Origin: Niveispirillum sp. SYP-B3756
GTDB lineage: Bacteria; Pseudomonadota; Alphaproteobacteria; Azospirillales; Azospirillaceae
DNA: 64,000 bases
NCBI RefSeq assembly: GCF_009495745.1
Contig: NZ_WIDQ01000001.1
Span: 797,016-861,015 of the forward strand
Direction: 5' to 3'
Below are positions 1 through 8,829 of the stretch, in pieces. A program made the translations under genes and the position numbers. Below the pieces are notes generated by a model. That model worked only from the letters and a program-made list of their open reading frames with translations. It searched no databases and was not told the origin of the DNA. Position 1 is the first letter of the stretch. Each line of letters begins with the position of its first letter.

Positions 1-1688
1 TCGCCTTCCGCACCGCACCGACAGTGACGGAACGCCAGGCCGTGCGGCTGGATTATACCGGGGCGGATGATTACGGCATCACCAGCGTTACCGCCACGGT
101 GACGCTGGACAGCGACGATATCGCCCCCACCATCGACCGCACGCCGATTGACATCCCCCTGCCCGTGCCGGCCCGCAACAAGCGGGAAGTGACCGGCGTG
201 GGGTATGAGGATTTGACCGGCCATCCCTGGGCCGGGCTGCCGGTGCAAATCCGCCTGCGCGCCCAGGATGGCGCCGGGCAGACGGGGCAGAGCAGTGAGC
301 GCAAGCTGGTGCTGCCGGAACGGGTGTTCAACCACCCGGTGGCCCGCGCCATCATTGACCAGCGCAAGGCGCTGATCCAGGCCGGCGACGCCGCCCGCCC
401 CATGGCAGCGCGGGAGCTGAACGAGATTTCTGCCCGCCCCGGTGCCTATAATGGCGATCCGGTCGCCTTCATGGGGCTGCGCGCCGCCATTGCCCGGCTG
501 ATGCTGAACCAGTCGCCCGGCGCGCTGCCCAGCACGGTGGCCCTGCTGTGGGATGTGGCGCTCAGGATTGAAGATGGCGGCGTGGCGCTCAGTGAGCGCG
601 ACCTGCGCAGCGCCCAGCAGGAATTGATGGAGGCACTGGACCGCAACGCCTCTGACGCAGAGGTGGAACAGGCCATGCAGCGCCTGGAACAGGCGATGCA
701 GCAATTCATGGATGCGCTGGAACGCCAGGCGCTGGAACAGGCCCGCAACGGCCAGCCCCCGCCGCAAGCCCAGGCCCCCGCCGATCCCAACACCCAGGTG
801 ATGAGCCGGGAGGATGTGGAACGGATGGTGCAGCAGATGCGCGACATGGCACGCGCCGGCGGGCGCGATGCGGCGCGGGAAATGCTGTCGCAATTGCAGC
901 AGATGATGGAAAACCTGCAAAACGGTGCCCCGCCCCCGCCGCAGACGGCGGAAGATGCGGCCCGCCAGCAGGCCATGCAACAATTGTCGCAGAAGCTGCA
1001 GGACGTCCAGCGCCAGCAGCGCGAATTGCTGGATGAGACATTCCGGCAGGCGCAGGAAGCCGCCCCGCCAGAACAGAATATGCAGATGCCGGGCTTCGGC
1101 CTGCCCAACCGCCAGGGCCGCCGCCCCAGCCCGCAGCAGGGGGAGCAGGGCCAGCCCGGTGGCCAGCCACCCGGCCAGGGGGCGCAAGGCCAGGGCCAGG
1201 GAACCGGCGATGCCGCCGCCCGGCAGCAGGCCCTGCGCCAGCAACTGGGCGAGGTGATGCGCCAGTTGGGGGAGATGGGCAACGGCCAGATCCCCCAATC
1301 GCTGGGCGATGCCGAACGCGCGATGCGCGACGCCCAGCAGGCCTTGGGCCAGGGCAATGCCGCCCAGGCCATCCCGTCACAGAATCAGGCCCTGCAGCAA
1401 TTGCAGGAAACCCTGCAAGCCATGCAGCAGCAGATGGCCAACCAGCAGGGCCAATCCGGCGGCCAGCGCACCCAGACCGGCCGCCAGCAAGGCCGCGACC
1501 CGCTGGGCCGCCCGCTGCCCGGCAATGGCAATATGGGCGGCGAAGACGTGAAAATCCCCACCCAGGGCGATGTACAGCGCGCCCGCGAAATCCTGGAAGA
1601 ACTGCGTCGGCGGGCGGGGGAACAGAACCGGCCGAAGCAGGAGCGGGATTATATTGACCGGTTGCTGAACCGGTTTAATGGGGGGTGA
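1..1688 (+). CDS. DUF4175 / TIGR02302 family protein, C-terminal part
   Basis: The reading frame is already open at the window edge, so the start lies upstream and 561 residues are visible. The first part looks like beta-rich extracytoplasmic sequence. It is followed by a long, highly charged region rich in Gln, Met, Gly and Pro, with many short QQ/QAMQQ segments that probably form helices. The protein ends in a basic EILEELRRRAGEQ-type tail. This layout matches the large alphaproteobacterial membrane-anchored family TIGR02302 (DUF4175), whose N-terminal membrane segments would be outside the window. The function of the family is not known. Family assignment rests on overall composition and the C-terminal motif. 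Confidence 0.75.
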   Translation, partial: AFRTAPTVTERQAVRLDYTGADDYGITSVTATVTLDSDDIAPTIDRTPIDIPLPVPARNKREVTGVGYEDLTGHPWAGLPVQIRLRAQDGAGQTGQSSERKLVLPERVFNHPVARAIIDQRKALIQAGDAARPMAARELNEISARPGAYNGDPVAFMGLRAAIARLMLNQSPGALPSTVALLWDVALRIEDGGVALSERDLRSAQQELMEALDRNASDAEVEQAMQRLEQAMQQFMDALERQALEQARNGQPPPQAQAPADPNTQVMSREDVERMVQQMRDMARAGGRDAAREMLSQLQQMMENLQNGAPPPPQTAEDAARQQAMQQLSQKLQDVQRQQRELLDETFRQAQEAAPPEQNMQMPGFGLPNRQGRRPSPQQGEQGQPGGQPPGQGAQGQGQGTGDAAARQQALRQQLGEVMRQLGEMGNGQIPQSLGDAERAMRDAQQALGQGNAAQAIPSQNQALQQLQETLQAMQQQMANQQGQSGGQRTQTGRQQGRDPLGRPLPGNGNMGGEDVKIPTQGDVQRAREILEELRRRAGEQNRPKQERDYIDRLLNRFNGG

Positions 1689-1807
1689 GGGGGGGAATGT
1701 AGTGGGCGGAGGTTAATCCTAAGCACCTGAACATAGCAGTTCTGCAATACACTCCAATAAATGAACTGTGTGCAGTCGATGTATTTTTAAATACAGGAGA
1801 AATATAA

Positions 1808-2164
1808 ATGAACTCAAATAGAAACGCAACTATCTGGATACCGCTTATTCTCGGTTTAGCTAGCGTATTGATGGGGATCACGCTCGCAAAATACTGGGAA
1901 GAACTCCCCAAATGGGCTTCGGGCGTTGGAACTTTAATTGCGATGGCGCTCGTAGCCTGGGCTGTTCGCCTCGCTTATCAAAAGAACCAACCAGAGCGGC
2001 TCCCCGGAGGGGCAGGCGGCTCCGCCTCTGCCCTCGGTGAGGAAAGCGAGGCAATAGGCGGACAAGGCGGCGATGCAGGATTGGGGGGCGGTGGCAGCGG
2101 TGGGGCGGCAAAAGCAGAGGGAAAACGATCCCTCGCTAAAGGTGGAAACGGTGGCAAAGGTTAG
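1808..2164 (+). CDS. small membrane protein with glycine-rich tail
   Basis: This 118-residue protein has two hydrophobic segments (about residues 9-27 and 37-57) and a tail of GG-x-GG repeats from about residue 65 (GGAGGSASALG, GGQGGDAGLGGGG). A purine-rich AGGAG lies 8 nt before the ATG. Base composition is clearly lower in GC than the flanking genes. The same glycine-rich style recurs in the gene at 2490, so the two probably belong together. Its stop overlaps by 4 bases the stop of the opposed gene at 2161. No family is recognised. A membrane-anchored partner of the larger glycine-rich protein is only a guess. Confidence 0.6.
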   Translation: MNSNRNATIWIPLILGLASVLMGITLAKYWEELPKWASGVGTLIAMALVAWAVRLAYQKNQPERLPGGAGGSASALGEESEAIGGQGGDAGLGGGGSGGAAKAEGKRSLAKGGNGGKG

Positions 2165-2457
2165 AGATCTGCGCTGGAAGAACTGCGTCTACCCTCTGGC
2201 TGCCCATAAAATTTGAGCAATAGACCAGCCAAATCCACTGCAAGTTCAGGTGTGAGCGTTACAGCATGAGTAAATACGGGGTCTCGCCGCCCATCGGGGC
2301 TAACCGCAGGTCCGCTATTTCCAAACGCGATTCGAACAAAGTCCTTGGACTCCGGCGTAAAGTAAAATGTTGTCGCTGCGAACTCCGGCATACCGGGCCT
2401 AAAAATCGCTTGCCACAGTTTAAGCGACAGGCCATTGACAACCTGATTCTCATCCAT
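2161..2457 (-). CDS. hypothetical protein, 98 aa
   Basis: The protein begins MDENQVVNGLSLKLWQ and is compact and mixed alpha/beta (FAATTFYFTPESKDFVRIAFGN, then LTPELAVDLAGLLLKFYGQ). It ends in a Ser-rich tail. The amino-acid composition is that of a folded soluble protein, unlike the antisense frames. The frame extends further upstream, but the earlier start would overlap the RBS of the gene at 2490, so the internal ATG was chosen. It lies tail-to-tail with the glycine-rich membrane protein and head-to-head with the larger glycine-rich gene. The function is unknown. It could be a small binding partner of its neighbours. Confidence 0.5.
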   Translation of the reverse strand: MDENQVVNGLSLKLWQAIFRPGMPEFAATTFYFTPESKDFVRIAFGNSGPAVSPDGRRDPVFTHAVTLTPELAVDLAGLLLKFYGQPEGRRSSSSADL

Positions 2458-2489
2458 AGGAACGACTTTCGACAGTAAGGGGGGAGTAA

Positions 2490-3272
2490 ATGACACGAAA
2501 GGGCAGTGGTGGGCATGGCGGTAACGCCAATGCATATGGAGAAGACAGTATTGCAGAAGGCGGCTCAGGGGGAAACGCCGTTATAGGCAATGGTGGTGAT
2601 GGCGGGAACGCTACAGCGGCAGCAGATAGAAGTCATGCTATTGGGGGGAAAGGCGGACGCGGAGGCATTGGTCCAGGCGGAAAGGGTGGTGACGCACATG
2701 TCTTTCCCGATGGGACCTTGTTAGAAGATTGCTTTAGCGAAGATGAACCCGGCCACTTGGTAGTTAGACCAAATGACACATACATAACCATCAATGGCAA
2801 AATTATCGCGTTAGCGCGAGGTGGCCAGAATGGAGAGGAAGGTGGTCGAGGTGGGGACGGGTACGTCGTTGGCAATGATTCATTCTCGGCCGGCGGCCAA
2901 GGTGGTGAAGCAATGCAGCCTGATGGCCGTGGTGGTCGAGGTGGGCGGGCATTCATGTCTGATGAGTTCGCGAAACGCTTCGGTATTGAACAAAAAAGTC
3001 ATATGCGTTGGCCTTATTACGAGCCTATAACTGAACCGGGACGGGGTGGCGATGCTCCCGATACCCCGCAATACAAGGCCCGGCGGCTAATCGTCGAGCA
3101 GATTAAGAAAAAATACTTTACCCATAAAGGTTTTCCGTTGGACAAAGTGTGGTGGGATCGCGAAGTGGTGCCCATTGCGTGGATTAATGAGCAACTTGAA
3201 CATGAAGGTCATCTATGGCGCACAATCATAGTGGATGATGAATATGAGTTCTCTGACCTCGATCAACAATAA
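2490..3272 (+). CDS. glycine-rich hypothetical protein
   Basis: This is a 260-residue protein. The first 170 residues are dominated by GG-x-GG and GGKGG/GGRGG blocks (GGSGGNAVIGNGGDGG) that interrupt a short beta segment near residues 92-106 (DTYITINGKIIALARGG). The last 70 residues form a charged, aromatic-rich domain (KKKYFTHKGFPLDKVWWDREVVPIAW) ending in an acidic tail. An AAGGGGGGA stretch upstream of the ATG is a strong RBS. Low GC and odd composition suggest acquired DNA. The C-terminal domain looks like a conserved fold, but I do not recognise it. The Gly repeats could be structural or cell-surface; no signal peptide is seen. Confidence 0.65.
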   Translation: MTRKGSGGHGGNANAYGEDSIAEGGSGGNAVIGNGGDGGNATAAADRSHAIGGKGGRGGIGPGGKGGDAHVFPDGTLLEDCFSEDEPGHLVVRPNDTYITINGKIIALARGGQNGEEGGRGGDGYVVGNDSFSAGGQGGEAMQPDGRGGRGGRAFMSDEFAKRFGIEQKSHMRWPYYEPITEPGRGGDAPDTPQYKARRLIVEQIKKKYFTHKGFPLDKVWWDREVVPIAWINEQLEHEGHLWRTIIVDDEYEFSDLDQQ

Positions 3273-3601
3273 AAAATATACCAAACACAATTAAAATAAA
3301 TCAAATCAAATAAATCAAAAATATTTCTAATTAATTTTCGATTTTTAACTCAATCTATATAATATAAATATTAAATTACGTCAAACAAACAGAGAATCGT
3401 AAAGTTTTTATTTCACATTATGCAGAAAATGAATCTTGAAAGTGACAATCAGTTCGATCCTGCTGATATCTGCTTTTAGGGGTGATGAAACTAATCTAGA
3501 GGTCCGAACGGCGCGGCGATCCCTATTCCTTTCAGCATGGACACTCCCATCCGTCAGGCAAAAAAACGCCCGCATCCAACCAGCCATCACCGGAAAAATC
3601 G
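3273..3601. other. AT-rich non-coding stretch beside tRNA-Arg
   Basis: About 330 bases hold no convincing gene. The first half is extremely AT-rich, with repeated aaatcaaat-type words and long A/T runs, unlike anything else in the window. The half nearest the tRNA returns to normal composition. The sharp change supports the idea that the segment from about 1.7 to 3.45 kb arrived by transfer. No second copy of the tRNA 3' end was found at the far side. Confidence 0.5.
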
Positions 3602-3678
3602 TGGTGCGCCCGGCAGGACTCGAACCTGCTGCCTCCAGTTTAGGAAACCGGCGCTCTATCCTGATGAGCTACGGACGC
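3602..3678 (-). tRNA. tRNA-Arg (anticodon CCU)
   Basis: The reverse strand folds as a full cloverleaf. The acceptor stem GCGTCCG pairs with CGGGCGC (one G-U). The anticodon stem CCGGT/ACTGG encloses the loop TTCCTAA, giving anticodon CCU. The T arm reads GCAGG-TTCGAGT-CCTGC, and CCA is encoded. No intron is present here, although the CCU arginine tRNA is a known site of group I introns in some alphaproteobacteria. Its 3' end faces the AT-rich, glycine-rich island. Confidence 0.97.
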
Positions 3679-3773
3679 AAACCACGGGGGACGATATAGC
3701 GTCATTCGGCGGGGGACGAAAGGGTGAAACTGTCAAAAAATCACCCTTCCCTGCCGCAGCGGCGGCCCCGGCG

Positions 3774-4625
3774 TTACATCAGGCCGGCGCTTTTGAAGCT
3801 GACATAGCGGCCACCCTTGCCGATGATCACATGGTCATGCACCACCACGCCCAGGGCGGTGGCGGCGGCCATGATCTGTTTGGTCATCTCAATATCCGCC
3901 CGGCTGGGCGTGGGGTCGCCGCTGGGGTGGTTATGCACCAGAATCACCGCAGAGGCGCTGAGTTCCAGCGCCCGGCGCACCACCTCTCGCGGATATACCG
4001 GCGTATGGTCCACCGTGCCGCGCTGCTGCACCTCGTCCGCGATCAGGGTGTTCTTGCGGTCCAGGAACAGCAGGCGGAACTGTTCCACCGGTTCATGCGC
4101 CATGGCCCCGGCGCAGTAATCCAGCAGCTTCTGCCAGGATGACAGGATGGGCTGGCCGATCACCTGTTGGCGCGCCATGCGCAACCCGATGGCCCCCACC
4201 ACCCGCAAGGCGGCGATGATGCCATCGGAAAAGCCGAAGCGGGCCTTCAACTGTTCCGGGCTGGCCTGGGTGACGGCCCACAGGCTGCCGAACGCCGCCA
4301 GCAGTTCCTTGGCCAGCGGCTTCACATCGCGGCGGGGAATGGCCTGGAACAGCAGCAGTTCCAGCAATTCATAATCCTGCAGCGCATCCGGCCCGGCAGA
4401 CAGGAACCGTTCCCGCAGCCGGTCGCGGTGGCCGTGATAATGCGGCTTTTCCGCTTCGCTTGCCGGTTCTGCTGTCGCTTCGGTGGCGGGGGCGGGTTTG
4501 GTGGGTTTGGCCTTGCGGCGGGCGGGGGCATCGCCGCCGCCGGCCAACATGCGGGCCAGCAGATCATCGTCTGCTTCCACCGACGCGGCCATCGCCTCGC
4601 CCAGCGCACCCTGTTTGCCCGTCAT
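3774..4625 (-). CDS. radC: RadC family protein with JAB/MPN domain
   Basis: This 283-residue protein has a disordered Ala/Pro/Lys-rich N-terminus, a helix-hairpin-helix-like region ([27 protein letters not shown]) and a C-terminal JAB domain. The JAB metal site is complete: [14 protein letters not shown] supplies the two His and the Asp. RadC was named for a repair phenotype that was later reassigned, so the biochemical role in the cell is unsettled. The start was set at the internal ATG (MTGKQG); an upstream ATG would add 11 residues. It is convergent with the tRNA-Arg region and not obviously in an operon. In many alphaproteobacteria radC sits next to map, as here. Confidence 0.93.
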   Translation of the reverse strand: MTGKQGALGEAMAASVEADDDLLARMLAGGGDAPARRKAKPTKPAPATEATAEPASEAEKPHYHGHRDRLRERFLSAGPDALQDYELLELLLFQAIPRRDVKPLAKELLAAFGSLWAVTQASPEQLKARFGFSDGIIAALRVVGAIGLRMARQQVIGQPILSSWQKLLDYCAGAMAHEPVEQFRLLFLDRKNTLIADEVQQRGTVDHTPVYPREVVRRALELSASAVILVHNHPSGDPTPSRADIEMTKQIMAAATALGVVVHDHVIIGKGGRYVSFKSAGLM

Positions 4626-4831
4626 GCGCAAAACCCCAGCTTGCCCGCCCCGCTGCATACTTGATTACAAGTGTCGGCGAAGGCGGGCAAGGGGGCAGGT
4701 GTAAAAACTGCGCCGGTTACCCGGCGGAGGTGTAGTGCCTGATCAGCAAGGGTGTCTGAGTGGGCAGGATCAATCAGCCTTGAGGCCTGTTCGAGCCGTT
4801 GTCGTTCTTCTGAAACCTCAGCTTCTCACTA

Positions 4832-4904
4832 CCGTCATTCCCGCGCAGGCGGGAATCCAAAATCCGCGCTGTTGTATGGATTCCCGCCTGCGCGGGAATG
4901 ACGG
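4832..4904. repeat. REP-like inverted repeat, family A, copy 1
   Basis: A 73-bp element of two facing arms. Each arm contains a CGTCATTCCCGCG half-site and its own small GCGCAGGCGGGAAT hairpin, around a central aaaatccgcgctgttgta spacer. It is nearly identical to the copy at 21619. The ATTCCC-N8-GGGAAT core is the same as that of neisserial dRS3 repeats. It lies between radC and map (both minus strand). Confidence 0.85.
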
Positions 4905-4947
4905 CTAACAACTCGAAAAGCCTGAGAAATCTATGGAGAGACCCCGA

Positions 4948-5778
4948 TCAAGGCTGATTGGTGTAGGGCGGCTTGGTGTAACCGGCGGGCGACAGGGTGA
5001 AAATCTCAAACCCGTCCTTGGTGACGCCGATGGAATGTTCGAACTGGGCCGACAGGCTCTTGTCCCGCGTCACGGCCGTCCAGCCGTCCGACAGCACCTT
5101 CACGGCATAGCCGCCAGCATTGATCATCGGCTCGATGGTGAAGAACATGCCTTCTTCCAGCACTGCCCCCCGGCCCTTCTGGCCGTAATGCAGCACCGAC
5201 GGCGCATCATGGAAGACGCGGCCCAGCCCATGGCCGCAGAAATCCCGCACCACCGAATACCGGAAGCTCTCGGCATAGGATTGGATGGCGAAACCGATAT
5301 CGCCCAGCGTGGCCCCCGGCTTCACCACGGAAATGCCGCGCATCATGGCATCATAGGTGACATCAACCAGCCGGCGCGCCTTCAGCGCCACATCGCCCAC
5401 CAGATACATGCGGCTGGTATCGCCGAACCAGCCATCCACGATGACGGTGACGTCGATATTGGTGATATCGCCAGTGACCAGCCGCTTGGGCCCTGGAATG
5501 CCGTGGCAGACGACATGGTTGATGGAGATGCAGGAGGCCTTGGTATAGCCCTTATAGCCGACGGTGGCGGACGTGCCGCCATTATCGATGACATATTGCA
5601 GGATACGGTCGTCCAGCTCCTCCGTCACCGCACCGGGCACGACGAAGGGGGTGATGTAATCCAACGTCGCCGCCGCCAGACGGCCGGCGCGGCGCATCCC
5701 TTCGAAATCCTCCGGCTTGTGGATCTTGATGGGGCGCCGCTCTTCATAATCGTCGGCGATATCGCTGTCGGTCATCAC
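4948..5778 (-). CDS. map: type I methionine aminopeptidase
   Basis: This 276-residue cytosolic metalloprotease removes the initiator Met from nascent proteins. All five metal ligands are visible in order: Asp in NIDVTVIVDGW, Asp in GDTSRMY, His in FCGHGLGR, Glu in FTIEPM and Glu in QFEHSIGV. The substrate-pocket His is in NHVVCHG. The length is typical of type I enzymes, with a short acidic N-terminal extension and no zinc-finger domain. Two adjacent ATGs make the first residue uncertain by one. It lies downstream of nothing obvious on the minus strand and is followed by the family A repeat and radC. Confidence 0.97.
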   Translation of the reverse strand: MMTDSDIADDYEERRPIKIHKPEDFEGMRRAGRLAAATLDYITPFVVPGAVTEELDDRILQYVIDNGGTSATVGYKGYTKASCISINHVVCHGIPGPKRLVTGDITNIDVTVIVDGWFGDTSRMYLVGDVALKARRLVDVTYDAMMRGISVVKPGATLGDIGFAIQSYAESFRYSVVRDFCGHGLGRVFHDAPSVLHYGQKGRGAVLEEGMFFTIEPMINAGGYAVKVLSDGWTAVTRDKSLSAQFEHSIGVTKDGFEIFTLSPAGYTKPPYTNQP

Positions 5779-5981
5779 GTCTGCTTGCTCTCTGCTTTAC
5801 CTGAAACCGGTCCGCTGCGGTCGGACCCTCTCTGGCCTTGACCTTACACGCCCCACGCCACCGCGTCCAACCCCCGCCAGGGCGGGAGGCGCCATGCGGT
5901 CGGGCGCAGGGCCGGGCAGCAGCCAAGGCAGGACCATTTTCAATGAAACCGGCCGGCACCTGCGCTATGGTTTGCCCCATC

Positions 5982-6677
5982 ATGACCGACGACCTGATCC
6001 TGCCGCCCCCGCCCCCCCCGCCGGAACCCTGCCGCATCTGCGGCAAGCCGGAAGATCTTTGCCTGTGCGCCGAGCTGGAGCCGGAGAAGACCCGCCTGCA
6101 GCTTCTGATCCTGCAACACCCGCAGGAACAGGATGTGGAGCTGGGTACGGCCCGCCTGCTGTCCGGGCAGATTGAAGGCTCGGTGGTGAAGGTCGGCCTC
6201 TCCTGGCCCTCCCTGTCCAAGGTGCTGGGCCGGCAGGTGGAGCCCAAACGCTGGGGCGTGCTGCATATGGGCAGCAAGGAAGAGGTGGCCAAGGTGGCAC
6301 GCGGCGGCGTCGCCGTGTTTGGTCGCAAGGACGTGTCGCCGGACAGCGACCTGATCCTGGCTGATCTGGAAGGCATTGTGCTGATTGACGGTACCTGGAG
6401 CCAGGCCAAAACCCTGTGGTGGCGCAATGCCTGGCTGCTGAAGCTGCGGCGCATCGTCATCCACCCGGATTTCCGTTCCGCCTATGGCACCGTGCGCAAG
6501 GAGCCGCGCCGCGAAAGCGTCTCCACCCTGGAGGCCGGGGCCTTTGTCTTCGGCAAGCTGGAAGGCGATCCCGGTTTGCAGGCCCGCCTGCTGGAACCGT
6601 TTGAGGAATTGCTGAAGCGCTGGCGCAACCGCCGCCGTCGCCCCGGTGCCAAGCCGGCCCCGGTGGCGGAGGGCTGA
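5982..6677 (+). CDS. DTW domain protein (tRNA-uridine aminocarboxypropyltransferase family)
   Basis: This 231-residue protein carries the DTW signature as LIDGTWSQAKTLWWRN near residue 135. It also has the usual N-terminal Cys cluster (CRICGKPEDLCLCAE), which can bind zinc. Family members (TapT/DTWD) add the 3-amino-3-carboxypropyl group from SAM to a uridine in tRNA. The C-terminus is a basic RRRRPG tail that may contact RNA. The open frame extends 48 codons upstream, but the ATG giving MTDDLILPPP places the Cys motif at the normal position. It ends at a long hairpin shared with the opposed small membrane gene. Confidence 0.85.
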   Translation: MTDDLILPPPPPPPEPCRICGKPEDLCLCAELEPEKTRLQLLILQHPQEQDVELGTARLLSGQIEGSVVKVGLSWPSLSKVLGRQVEPKRWGVLHMGSKEEVAKVARGGVAVFGRKDVSPDSDLILADLEGIVLIDGTWSQAKTLWWRNAWLLKLRRIVIHPDFRSAYGTVRKEPRRESVSTLEAGAFVFGKLEGDPGLQARLLEPFEELLKRWRNRRRRPGAKPAPVAEG

Positions 6678-6744
6678 TACCTTAGAGCGGATCGCGGAAA
6701 AGCGGAATCGCTTTGGAGCGTGAATCCGCTCGCAGAACAAGGAC

Positions 6745-6786
6745 TTAGAGCCGGGTGCGTTTCCGTTTAAACGCACCCGGCTCTAA
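6745..6786. terminator. bidirectional hairpin terminator
   Basis: An 18-bp perfect stem (TTAGAGCCGGGTGCGTTT with its complement) closes a 6-nt loop. It sits between the convergent DTW and small membrane-protein genes and overlaps the stop codon of the latter. The region just before it (about 6685-6731) is also partly self-complementary (GAGCGGAT/ATCCGCTC). Confidence 0.7.
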
Positions 6787-6953
6787 AACGGCCCGAACAG
6801 CTGATAGAACAGGCCGACGCCCAGGAAGATCGCCAGCCAGAGGGCGATCTTCCACAATAATCCCTCACGCGGGAAGCTGCGTCCGTTCCTGAACAGCAGG
6901 AAGGCCAGCACCATCACGGAAGAGACAAGGGCGAGCAGCTGATTTTCTGTCAT
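6783..6953 (-). CDS. small two-helix membrane protein, 56 aa
   Basis: The protein starts MTENQLLALVSSVMVLAFLLF and has two predicted membrane helices (about residues 5-21 and 33-50) joined by a short basic loop (RNGRSFPREG). The ATG is the first one compatible with a compact membrane protein; the longer open frame upstream is low-complexity shadow. Small proteins with this hairpin topology are common in alphaproteobacteria and mostly unnamed. The stop codon lies within the terminator stem shared with the DTW gene. Confidence 0.65.
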   Translation of the reverse strand: MTENQLLALVSSVMVLAFLLFRNGRSFPREGLLWKIALWLAIFLGVGLFYQLFGPF

Positions 6954-7200
6954 GACCGCCGATGTGGGGTGCCCCCTGCCCCACATCAAGACGGGCTGCC
7001 CCCTGTTCCTCGTCATTCTACGGCATAAGAGTTGCTTAGATCCGGATATCCTCCCCGTCAGAACGGGGGTCCGGGACAAGGTCTTTATGGGGGAAGCCGC
7101 CGGATCAGCTGAATTCTCCCCCTTCCCTGCCAGAGTGAGGTCGGCAAAGCCTGCCCCCTGGTGATGGGCAAATTTTGCCCGGCAGCAGCAGGAAGTGACC

Positions 7201-8133
7201 ATGGATATCCGGTCCTTGCTCGCCAGCCGCACGCGCTGGCAACCCGCAACGGAAACCGCCGCCACCAAGGCCAGCCAGGGGGTGGCGGATACCGACGCCA
7301 GTACGGGCGCCAGCAGCACCAGCAGTGTGAGCGGCGACACCAGCAAGACGGGCCAGAAGGGGGGCCTGACCGGCACCGGTGGCAGTACGCTGGGGCCCTT
7401 GACGACCCTGGCCATGCCCTCCGCCGACAGTGTCGCCGCCGATAAAAAGCAGCTGGGGGATGAGTTGAGCATGACGCTGGCCATTGCCGGCATCAAGACC
7501 ACCCCGCCCATTGAATTTTCGACCGACCCGAGCGGCAATGTCACCGTCTCTGACAGCGACCCGCGCGCCGGCGACATCCGCAAGGCGCTGGACAATCAGC
7601 CGGAGCTGAAACAGCGGCTGAACAAGCTGGTTTCCGACGCCCAGTTGATGGAACATGGCTACGCTGTGCAGGGCTGGTACAGCCAAGTAAATGCCGGCAC
7701 CTCGGGCGAACAGGCCAACAAGAATCTGATCGCGGCAGCCAATCAGATTGACGCCGCCAAGGGCTTCACGCTCGGCGATGAGGGCTTGAGCCTGGATGTG
7801 GAGGGCATGGGGGCCAAGCTGATGCAGGCCGACGCCGCCCCGCCGTCGGATGATGAGAAGATGTGGCGTGAAACCCTGCGCCTGACCAACCGTAAGCGCG
7901 CCAGCGGCGTCACCGCCGCCGCCAAAGAGGAAAATCAGACCGAACAGGCAGAGGCCAAGGAGCAGACGCGCCGGAAAGGCAAGGCCCTGGGCAAGCCGGA
8001 CGACGACATGGCGACGCAGAACAAGGAAGAGATTCAGCAGGCAGCCGATGCCATTTTCCGCAAGGCCGAGCTGGGCCTGGCCGCCATCGGCCCTGCCAAG
8101 ACCAGTGGGGCTGAAACGGTCGCCCTCAGCTGA
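7201..8133 (+). CDS. hypothetical protein, 310 aa
   Basis: The N-terminal 90 residues are low-complexity Ser/Thr/Gly/Ala. A mixed domain follows (residues about 95-200; DELSMTLAIAGIKTTPPIEFSTDPSGNVTVSD, then RKALDNQPELKQRLNKLVSDAQL). The C-terminus is charged and helical, rich in Glu, Lys and Gln. There is no signal peptide or membrane segment. The ATG at 7201 was preferred over the GTG two codons earlier because AGGA lies about 7 nt upstream. The end overlaps the convergent GNAT gene by 8 bases. I do not recognise a family. The sequence style is that of a cytoplasmic, partly disordered protein. Confidence 0.65.
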   Translation: MDIRSLLASRTRWQPATETAATKASQGVADTDASTGASSTSSVSGDTSKTGQKGGLTGTGGSTLGPLTTLAMPSADSVAADKKQLGDELSMTLAIAGIKTTPPIEFSTDPSGNVTVSDSDPRAGDIRKALDNQPELKQRLNKLVSDAQLMEHGYAVQGWYSQVNAGTSGEQANKNLIAAANQIDAAKGFTLGDEGLSLDVEGMGAKLMQADAAPPSDDEKMWRETLRLTNRKRASGVTAAAKEENQTEQAEAKEQTRRKGKALGKPDDDMATQNKEEIQQAADAIFRKAELGLAAIGPAKTSGAETVALS

Positions 8134-8659
8134 GCTGTTCCCGCAACGGCGGCTGCGGATTCTCATCCAGCAGCAATTGCAGGAAGGCCAGGTCCAGCCA
8201 GCGGCCGAACTTGGCCCCTACCTGCGGCATCAGCCCCACCTGGCGGAAGCCCAATTCCACATGCAGGCGGATGGAGGCGGCATTGCCCGCCTCAATCCCC
8301 GCCACCATCACATGTTTGCCCAGATCCCGCGCCCGCCCGATCAGGGCCAGCATCAGGGCCCGGCCGATGCCGCCACGCCGCCGGTCGCCGCGCACATAGA
8401 CAGAATGTTCCACCGTGTGGCGATAGCCATCAAAGGCCCGCCAATCCCCGAAGGAGGCATAGCCCAGAACGACGCCATCCGTGTCATCCACCGCCACCAG
8501 CACCGGATAGCCCAGCCGCCGCCGGTCTGCCATCCAGGCCACGCGATTGGCCGCATCCACCAATGTTTCATTCCAGATGGCGGTGGTATGGGCCACGGCA
8601 TCATTATAGATGGCGGCAATCGCCCCGGCATCCGCCGGGGTGGCATCACGGATCAACAT
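8126..8659 (-). CDS. GNAT family N-acetyltransferase (phosphinothricin/methionine-sulfone type)
   Basis: This 177-residue single GNAT domain has an N-terminal IRDATPADAGAIAAIYNDAV motif and the Y-D/W-E stretch (TAIWNETLVD). The acetyl-CoA loop is RRGGIGRALM (Q/R-x-x-G-x-G/A), and motif B is ASIRLHVELGFRQVG. The layout (IRDATxxD, then VEHSVYV) is that of the PAT/MnaT branch, which acetylates the amino group of phosphinothricin or Met sulfone/sulfoximine. The natural substrate here is not known. It starts near 8659, with the intron-bearing tRNA-Leu 170 bases beyond. Confidence 0.88.
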   Translation of the reverse strand: MLIRDATPADAGAIAAIYNDAVAHTTAIWNETLVDAANRVAWMADRRRLGYPVLVAVDDTDGVVLGYASFGDWRAFDGYRHTVEHSVYVRGDRRRGGIGRALMLALIGRARDLGKHVMVAGIEAGNAASIRLHVELGFRQVGLMPQVGAKFGRWLDLAFLQLLLDENPQPPLREQLS

Positions 8660-8829
8660 GGTGTTCGGACTCCCCGGTTACAGGCCGATGCTTCATCTAC
8701 TCTGCTGGGATGGTGGATGCGATGGAAAAACAAGGGAGAAGACCGAAGGACAAGCTTTTCGGAATGAGGCATAATCCAGCTATTCCCTTTCTGCGCGAGA
8801 TGGGCTATTCGAAAGCCGCAGTTAAAGGC

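Noticed and set aside
3602..3678. Possible group I intron in tRNA-Arg(CCU), by analogy with other alphaproteobacteria
   Set aside because: The cloverleaf is continuous and complete at 77 bases including CCA.
4832..4904. Tandem-looking inverted repeats that might suggest a CRISPR array
   Set aside because: There are only single inverted units at scattered places, no evenly spaced repeats with unique spacers, and no cas genes.
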